Below the pieces are notes generated by a model, which ran no database searches, had not been told where the DNA came from, and saw nothing but the letters and a program-made list of their open reading frames with translations. Shown in pieces: positions 1-7,772 of a stretch of 7,772 bases of DNA. Source of the stretch: DASPKO01 sp035628055. Its GTDB lineage: Bacteria > Planctomycetota > Phycisphaerae > Phycisphaerales > UBA1924. The stretch is taken from positions 1 through 7,772 of the forward strand of contig DASPKO010000279.1 of the NCBI GenBank assembly GCA_035628055.1, read 5' to 3'. Each line of letters starts with the position of its first letter. Position 1 is the stretch's first letter. Position numbers and translations under genes: made by a program.

Positions 1-25
1 TGGGGGGGGCTGGCGCGCGCGGGTC

Positions 26-283
26 CTAGTCGGAATCCAGCAGGAGACCGGCGGTCATGACGGTCATTCCCGCGACCGCCGCGAGCAGCCGGGCCAGGCT
101 CAGGTCGATGTGCGGGACGACGACCAGGTCCAGCACGAGCAGCAGGTTGTTGGCGCACAAGCCGACGAAGCCGATCCCGCTCCAGAGCACCACGCGCTGC
201 CGCGAGCGGAAGTAGGCGCGGAAGAGCAGCGTCGCCACCGCGGCGCTGGTGAGAAAGCACAGGAAGTAGACCGCCTCAGCCAC
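26..283 (-). CDS. Small three-helix membrane protein, DUF5985-type
   Basis: This encodes an 85-residue, very hydrophobic protein with three probable membrane segments (about residues 2-20, 30-53 and 62-82). A basic loop (RAYFRSRQR, 22-30) lies between the first two and an Asn pair (NN, 45-46) inside the second. The layout and the FL/LLFRAYFRSR pattern match my recollection of the DUF5985 family, which has no established biochemical function. The GTG start at 281-283 is chosen because GGAAGGA lies 8 nt upstream and because the open frame further upstream is Ser/Arg/Pro-rich shadow sequence inside the preceding gene. It overlaps the stop of the winged-helix gene by 8 nt (276-283), so translation is probably coupled. 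Family members often occur as adjacent pairs, so a second copy may begin just beyond the left edge. The coding call is firm; the family name is from memory. Confidence 0.75.
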   Translation of the reverse strand: MAEAVYFLCFLTSAAVATLLFRAYFRSRQRVVLWSGIGFVGLCANNLLLVLDLVVVPHIDLSLARLLAAVAGMTVMTAGLLLDSD

Positions 284-671
284 TGGGCCTGTCCTTCCGG
301 AGTCTAAAGGCGTCGGCGATCGCGCGGATGCCGGGGTCCGGGCCGGCGTAGATGAGCTCGATGAGCCGGACCCGGTGGAGGAGGTAGGCCGTCGCGACCT
401 CGGTGAGCAGGCGCTCGAGGCCCGGGCCCGAGGGCCGGAACGCGTAGGTCGGCGGTTCCCCGTCCGACCGGGCGATGAAGCCGGAGCTGGCGAATCGCTC
501 GAGCTGGCGCGTGGCCCAGGCGGGGTCAACGCGGAGCTCGCCGGCCAGGTCGGCGCCGGACCAGGCCCGCGCCGGGTTGTTCCGGATCACCAGCAGGAGC
601 TCGAGCTCGGCGACCGACGTGACGTGCCCCGCGATGAAGGCCGCCACCTCGCGAGAAATCGGGTCCACCAT
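276..671 (-). CDS. Winged helix-turn-helix protein, probable transcription regulator
   Basis: This 131-residue protein has a MarR-like winged-helix core at about residues 16-75. A helical start (SVAELELLLVIRNNP) is followed by the helix ADLAGELRV, a probable recognition helix (DPAWATRQLERFASSGFIAR), and a wing around DGEPPTYAFRP. A helical C-terminal part (about 85-128) ends in IRAIADAFRLRKD, an extension I recall in homologues encoded next to DUF5985 genes. It presumably binds DNA; the target is unknown. The ATG at 669-671 has no good ribosome binding site, and an in-frame TAG, the stop of the response regulator, lies 21 nt upstream. Translation may therefore depend on reinitiation after that gene. 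Its end overlaps the membrane-protein gene by 8 nt. The wHTH fold is well supported; membership of a named regulator family is not. Confidence 0.75.
   Translation of the reverse strand: MVDPISREVAAFIAGHVTSVAELELLLVIRNNPARAWSGADLAGELRVDPAWATRQLERFASSGFIARSDGEPPTYAFRPSGPGLERLLTEVATAYLLHRVRLIELIYAGPDPGIRAIADAFRLRKDRPSG
292..298 (-). promoter_or_regulatory. Ribosome binding site of the DUF5985-type gene
   Basis: GGAAGGA read on the minus strand, 8 nt before the GTG at 281-283. It lies inside the 3' end of the winged-helix gene and decides the short 85-residue start over the longer open frame. Confidence 0.65.
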
Positions 672-692
672 CCCGCGGTCCGACGGGCCGCG

Positions 693-1118
693 CTAGCGGA
701 CCGACCGACCCTGCTCCGTGAAGGCGTCGCGGCTGAGCGCGAACTCCCCGAGCGCCACCTGGCGAACGGCGTCGAGGACCTCGTCGATGCCGTCGTTCTT
801 GGAGATGTACCCCCACGCCCCGGCCTCGATGGCGCGATCGATGTAGTCCGAGCGCACATACCCGCTGAACATCACCACGCGGGCGTCGGGCGCCGTCTCG
901 CCCAGACGCCGCACCACCCCGAAGGTGTCCTGGCCGGGCATGTCGATGTCCAGCAGGATCACGTCGGCGGCGCGGGCGGCGCCGTCGGCCAGGAGCTCGT
1001 CGGTGTGCCGGAACCACCCGGCCCAGGAGTAGGCCGGCTCCATCTGCAGCCGCCGCCGCACCGAGTCGGCGACCAGCTCGTTGTCGTCCACGCACAAGAC
1101 GCGAACCGGTGTCTGCAC
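693..1118 (-). CDS. Single-domain response regulator, NarL-like receiver without output domain
   Basis: The product is a 141-residue receiver domain. With the chosen start, the acidic pair is D11-D12 (VLCVDDNE), the phosphoacceptor is D57 (ILLDIDMPG), the switch Ser is S85 (VVMFSGY) and the conserved Lys is K107 (YISKND), so it should be phosphorylated normally. The sequence resembles NarL/FixJ receivers, but it stops in the linker (GEFALS, then about 13 residues) where a LuxR-type HTH would begin. It probably shuttles phosphate or acts by protein contact. The GTG at 1116-1118 is preferred: AGGGAG sits 6 nt upstream and the domain begins four codons later. A longer frame from the GTG at 1209-1211 adds 31 low-complexity residues and has no ribosome binding site. 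The winged-helix gene follows in the same frame after the TAG. A kinase encoded in this window is a plausible phosphodonor, but that is inference. Confidence 0.92.
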   Translation of the reverse strand: MQTPVRVLCVDDNELVADSVRRRLQMEPAYSWAGWFRHTDELLADGAARAADVILLDIDMPGQDTFGVVRRLGETAPDARVVMFSGYVRSDYIDRAIEAGAWGYISKNDGIDEVLDAVRQVALGEFALSRDAFTEQGRSVR

Positions 1119-1331
1119 GCTCGGCTCCCTTTGCCGGCGGAGCACGTTCGGCCCCGCTGCCCCCCGGGACGCGTCGGCCCGGTACTCCGCCACGTTCCCG
1201 GCGATCGTCACCCAGGAAAATGAACCATACCCGATCTGCCCGCACGGGCGCGATCACGGTCACAAAAACTGGTCATAAAGTTCGGCGACTCGCGGCCCGG
1301 CGCTGGCCCGCTCCGTGGTGCCCGGTGCCGC
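1119..1331 (-). promoter_or_regulatory. Intergenic region, probable promoter area of the response-regulator cassette
   Basis: This 213-nt gap holds no credible gene. It contains the only AT-rich patches in the window: CTTTATGACCAGTTTTTGTG on the minus strand (1261-1280) and GTATGGTTCATTTTCC (1215-1230). The TATGGT at 1224-1229 could be a weak -10 element, but I find no matching -35 box 16-18 nt upstream. TGACC occurs twice, 13 nt apart (minus strand, near 1259 and 1272). Between the AT-rich patches lies an imperfect inverted repeat, GATC-T-GCCCG-CA-CGGGC-GC-GATC (1233-1255), which might be an operator or a hairpin. The position and composition support a control region; the exact promoter is not resolved. 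Confidence 0.4.
1125..1130 (-). promoter_or_regulatory. Ribosome binding site of the response regulator
   Basis: AGGGAG on the minus strand within GGCAAAGGGAGCCGAGC, 6 nt from the GTG at 1116-1118. It moves the start 31 codons downstream of the longest possible frame. Confidence 0.7.
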
Positions 1332-1964
1332 TCAGCGGGCGCAAGGCTTAAAAAAGATGGCCGTGTCCGTCACGCCCGAACTGGTCCAGATCATCCGCCA
1401 CCCGGCCACGTGCCGGACAAACTCGCCCCAGCGCTCGTTCGCCGGGCCTTTCCCCACGCGCGACGCGGGCGAATGGGTGGGGTGGTCGAGGAACCAGTTG
1501 ATGTTGTCCACCACCAGGACACCCCCGGGGGCCAGCTTGGGCAGGACCGCCAGGGCGCAGAACTCCCGGATCACGCCGTCCACGAGCGCGAATCCGAGCG
1601 AGCGATCGGGCATCTCCGCGCAGACGCGCACGTACGGGCTCCGTTCAGGCCCTTCGGGATCGCGCTCGGTGACGAGGCGGTAGTCGACGTTGGTCAGGCC
1701 GCGTGCCGCGATCATCTCGCGGACGCGCCCGTGCCAGGCGGGGTCGTGCTCGACGCTCGTGAGCGTCGCGAGCCGCTGGGCGAGCCAGCAGGTGCTCCGC
1801 CCCGACCCCCACTCGATCCCCGCGTCGGTCGGCTTGAGGAGCGTGGCGAGCATGGAGTTGGCCGCCGGGGTGAGCCAGGGCTTGTCCATGTTGCGGCGCT
1901 GGTACAGCGCCGCCGCGACTCGATTGCGCACGTACCGGGGAGTCCAGTGGCGGATGCTGCGCAT
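1332..1964 (-). CDS. Class I SAM-dependent methyltransferase-like protein
   Basis: This 210-residue protein has a Rossmann-type methyltransferase pattern. The SAM-binding motif I is GIEWGSGRST (49-58), the acidic residue ending strand 2 is E72 (SVEHDP), a strand-4 motif FALVDG falls at 125-130, and LAPGGVLVVDN (144-154) is the usual turn-plus-strand that follows. It resembles the small O-methyltransferase-like proteins grouped as Methyltransf_24; the substrate cannot be read from the sequence. It has no signal peptide, membrane segment or CheR features. The ATG at 1962-1964 lacks a clear ribosome binding site, but the N-terminal stretch (WTPRYVRNR, then KPWLTPAA at 28-35) is typical of homologues and supports it over Met26. 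It lies 84 nt after the second kinase and 213 nt before the response regulator, so it is probably the last gene of the kinase transcript. Its role in signalling is unknown. Confidence 0.85.
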   Translation of the reverse strand: MRSIRHWTPRYVRNRVAAALYQRRNMDKPWLTPAANSMLATLLKPTDAGIEWGSGRSTCWLAQRLATLTSVEHDPAWHGRVREMIAARGLTNVDYRLVTERDPEGPERSPYVRVCAEMPDRSLGFALVDGVIREFCALAVLPKLAPGGVLVVDNINWFLDHPTHSPASRVGKGPANERWGEFVRHVAGWRMIWTSSGVTDTAIFFKPCAR

Positions 1965-2020
1965 GGTGATGCGGTGGCGGTGGGTCGTGCGGCCCGGCGG
2001 ACCCGAGCGACCCGGCGCGA

Positions 2021-2042
2021 GCGCGGGCGGCCCGCCCTGCGC
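2021..2042 (-). repeat. GC-rich palindrome between second kinase and methyltransferase
   Basis: The sequence is GCGC-GGGCGG-C-CCGCCC-T-GCGC: a perfect 13-nt palindrome (2025-2037) extended by GCGC on both sides with one bulged T. As RNA it would fold into a strong hairpin 7 nt after the stop of the second kinase gene. There is no U-tract, so it is not a standard intrinsic terminator. It could attenuate transcription or stabilise the upstream message. In sequence this rich in G and C, chance is also possible. Confidence 0.35.
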
Positions 2043-2048
2043 CAGAGG

Positions 2049-4046
2049 TTAGCCCGCGAGGCACGCGTCGGGGGGCGCCGGCTCGGCCCGTTCCTGCTCG
2101 GCCAGGCAGCGGCGGACGGCCCGCTCCAGGGCGGCGCGGAGCTGGGTCGCCGAGCCGGACGGATTGATCGAGATGACCCGGACCGGGTCGCCGGGCGAGC
2201 CGGAACCGAGGAGGATGGCGCGGCGCGTCTCCGCGGCGGAGATGAAGCGGTCCAGCGCGCCGTCGCTGGCCGAGGCCGCGTCGAACACGGCGACCAGGGG
2301 GCCCCCCGACGTGTCGGCCCCGCCATTGACCAGGTGAACGTTCATGGAGCGCAGCACGAAGGCAACGTAGGCGGAAAGGCGGCGGTCGCTCACGCTCAGC
2401 AGGGCGCGCCCGCTGGCGACGGCGGCGACGCCGGGGTCGGCGGCAACGGGGGCGCGGGCCGGGAGCCCCAGGCGGAAAGTGGTCCCCGCTCCGGGGGCGG
2501 AGCGGATGTCGATGGTCCCGCCCGAGCCGAGAACGGCCCCGCGCACCAGCGCCAGGCCCAGCCCGGTCGAGATGCCGCGCGTCTTGGTGGTGAAGAAGGG
2601 CTCGAGACACCGGGCCACGACTTCCGGGGCCATCCCCGGGCCGTTGTCCGTCACGCTCATCACGACCGAGTTCGCCGCCGCGTCGTGCTCGGCGGCGATG
2701 ACGATGTCCCCGCTGGGGGCGGGACGGAGCGCGTCGCCGGCGTTCTGCACGAGGTTGAAGATGACCTGCGTGAGACGGTGCGCGGGCATGGCGACGCCCG
2801 GGAGGTTCCCCGGGAAGCGGGGCGCCAGGCGGACGTGGCGGGGGAGCGCGTTGCGCAGGAAGGGCTCGACGTCCGTCCACCACCCGGCCAGGTCCGTCAC
2901 CTCGGTCGAGGCGCCGGCCTCGTCGGGGTCCAGCGCGAAGAGGCGGAGGCCCTGGCTGAGCCGCTTGAGGTACTCCGCGGCGGTCTTGATGGCCTCGAGG
3001 TCCTCGCGGGCGGCGGGGTCCAGGGCCATGCGCTCCAGGGAGTCGAGCCGCATCCGCACGGGCAGGAGCAGGTTGCCCATGTCGTGGCCGAGGCCCGCGG
3101 CCAGGGTGCCGATGGAGGCGAGCCGGTCGGCGACGCGCAGGCGCTCGTAGGAGGTGTTGAGCTCGGCGGTGCGCTCCTGGACGAGCTTCTCGAGCGCGTC
3201 GCGGTGCTGGGCGAGCTCGGCCTCGGCGCGCTTGCGCTCGCCGATGTCACGGGCGATCACCGAGAACGAGTCCAGATCTCCCTGCGGGCTCTTGTGGGCG
3301 ATCACCACCTCCGAGACCGGGACCTCGCGCCCCGAGCGGGTCATCAGGGCCGACTCGCCGAACCACGCCCCCTCGCGGGCGGCGACCACCAGGCTCTCCT
3401 GCCGGACGACGTCCCGCGCCCAGGCGGCGTGCAGGCTGGCGAGGTGGACCCCGCCGGCCTTCTCGTCGAGCCCGAGCATGTCGCGCCCGACCCCGTTGAT
3501 GTGCCTGACCCGCCCCTTGCTGTCGGCGCGGGCCACGAAGTCGGTGGCGTTCTCGAGGACCGCGGCCAGGCGGGCCTGCTCGATCTGGGCCTGGGCGAGC
3601 TGCTGGGCGGCCTGGTCCTTGACCTGCTGGTTGAGCCGCTGGAGCTGGACGAAGACGCGGATCTTCGTCTGGAGGATCTCGGGGACGACGGGGGCGAGGA
3701 TGTAGTCCACGGCCCCGTGGCTGTACCCCTTGATCGCGTGCACCTCGTCCGCGAAGGCCGTGACGAAGATGATGGGCGTGTGCGCCGAGCGCCGCCGGGC
3801 CCGGATCATGGACGCGGTCTCGAACCCGTCCATGTCGGGCATGTTCACGTCGAGCAGGATCACCGCGAAATCGTGGTCGAGGACCTTGCGCAGGGCCTCG
3901 CCCCCGGAGCGGGCCGTCACCACCTCGATGCCCGGCTCCTCGAGGATGGACCGGTAGACGAGCAGCTTCTCCGGCAGGTCGTCCACCACCAGGATGTTGA
4001 TCTTCTGGCTCAAGCGCGTGGGAGTGCCGGGGCAAGGGGCCGGCAC
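2049..4046 (-). CDS. Hybrid histidine kinase REC-PAS-HisKA-HATPase with receiver-like tail
   Basis: This 665-residue protein is predicted to be cytoplasmic, with no membrane segment seen. Domains in order: receiver (about 15-135) with D22-D23, phosphoacceptor D66 (ILLDVNMPDMDG) and T96; coiled coil (135-160); PAS (about 158-275), ending IARDIGERKRAE; a second coiled coil (270-305); HisKA with H321 (GLGHDMGN); HATPase with N-box N431/N435 (FNLVQNAGDAL), G1 D467-G471 (DNGPG), F-box EPFFTTK (482-488) and G2 GLGLAL (495-500). The tail (about 545-650) looks like an inactive receiver. Two residues are unusual: the receiver's conserved Lys is A118 (DYILAPVVPEIL), and the usual Glu after the catalytic His is D322. 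A receiver in front of a kinase module suggests that an upstream kinase, very likely the neighbour 13 nt away, controls this one. The GTG start at 4044-4046 follows GGAGGAG. Confidence 0.95.
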   Translation of the reverse strand: MPAPCPGTPTRLSQKINILVVDDLPEKLLVYRSILEEPGIEVVTARSGGEALRKVLDHDFAVILLDVNMPDMDGFETASMIRARRRSAHTPIIFVTAFADEVHAIKGYSHGAVDYILAPVVPEILQTKIRVFVQLQRLNQQVKDQAAQQLAQAQIEQARLAAVLENATDFVARADSKGRVRHINGVGRDMLGLDEKAGGVHLASLHAAWARDVVRQESLVVAAREGAWFGESALMTRSGREVPVSEVVIAHKSPQGDLDSFSVIARDIGERKRAEAELAQHRDALEKLVQERTAELNTSYERLRVADRLASIGTLAAGLGHDMGNLLLPVRMRLDSLERMALDPAAREDLEAIKTAAEYLKRLSQGLRLFALDPDEAGASTEVTDLAGWWTDVEPFLRNALPRHVRLAPRFPGNLPGVAMPAHRLTQVIFNLVQNAGDALRPAPSGDIVIAAEHDAAANSVVMSVTDNGPGMAPEVVARCLEPFFTTKTRGISTGLGLALVRGAVLGSGGTIDIRSAPGAGTTFRLGLPARAPVAADPGVAAVASGRALLSVSDRRLSAYVAFVLRSMNVHLVNGGADTSGGPLVAVFDAASASDGALDRFISAAETRRAILLGSGSPGDPVRVISINPSGSATQLRAALERAVRRCLAEQERAEPAPPDACLAG

Positions 4047-4049
4047 GGT

Positions 4050-4056
4050 CTCCTCC
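4050..4056 (-). promoter_or_regulatory. Ribosome binding site of the second kinase
   Basis: GGAGGAG on the minus strand, just after the TAA of the poly-HAMP kinase (4060-4062); its GGAGG core ends 5 nt before the GTG at 4044-4046. It fixes that start over a TTG at 4011-4013 and supports co-transcription of the two kinases. Confidence 0.8.
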
Positions 4057-4059
4057 AGG

Positions 4060-7772
<3,713 letters not shown>

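Noticed and set aside
1..25. Possible start of a further gene at the left edge
   Set aside because: The 25 bases contain only a G-run and GC repeats, with no start codon preceded by a ribosome binding site, so nothing can be called.
284..529. Longer N-terminal extension of the DUF5985-type gene to 167 residues
   Set aside because: The extension is Ser/Arg/Pro-rich shadow sequence of the winged-helix gene. A ribosome binding site and the start of the hydrophobic domain both point to the GTG at 281-283.
1119..1211. Longer N-terminus of the response regulator from the GTG at 1209-1211
   Set aside because: The added 31 residues are not part of the receiver fold and no ribosome binding site precedes this start, whereas AGGGAG sits 6 nt from the GTG at 1116-1118.
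1306..1340. Inverted repeat GCCCGCT/AGCGGGC just after the methyltransferase stop as a terminator
   Set aside because: The stem is only 7 bp with a 21-nt loop and no U-tract; such pairs are common by chance in GC-rich DNA.

Overview
The window is a strongly GC-rich stretch of bacterial DNA in which every supported gene lies on the minus strand, so transcription runs from high to low coordinates. Almost all of it encodes two-component signalling proteins. The base composition, the size of the hybrid kinases and the GTG starts suggest a free-living soil or sediment bacterium (Rokubacteria, Myxococcota, Acidobacteriota or similar). No marker gene is present, so the phylum is a guess.

Layout in transcription order. 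(1) 7772-4060: the C-terminal 1,236 or so residues of a very large hybrid histidine kinase whose start lies outside the window. It has a tandem poly-HAMP array resembling fungal group III (Nik1/Os-1) kinases, then GAF, coiled coil, HisKA, HATPase and three receiver domains, the middle one degenerate. (2) 4046-2049: a second kinase, REC-PAS-HisKA-HATPase, with a C-terminal tail that looks like another degenerate receiver. It starts 13 nt after the first gene behind a strong ribosome binding site. (3) 1964-1332: a class I SAM-dependent methyltransferase-like protein, 84 nt further on and preceded by a GC-rich palindrome. (4) A 213-nt gap (1331-1119) containing the only AT-rich patches in the window, probably the control region of the next group. 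(5) 1118-26: a compact three-gene group of receiver-only response regulator, winged-helix protein and small DUF5985-type membrane protein. The last two overlap by 8 nt.

Inferred working model: the poly-HAMP kinase senses a signal and autophosphorylates, then passes phosphate through its own receivers or to the receiver at the head of the second kinase. No HPt domain and no classical receiver-plus-DNA-binding regulator is visible, so the output must lie elsewhere or run through the small cassette, where a stand-alone receiver is followed in the same reading frame by a DNA-binding protein. The most interesting points are the receiver/winged-helix pair separated by one stop codon, the two inactive receiver-like domains, the altered active-site residues of the second kinase, and the nearly identical tandem HAMP repeats at the window edge. 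I see no mobile element, CRISPR array, tRNA or rRNA, and no clearly new defence or biosynthetic system.
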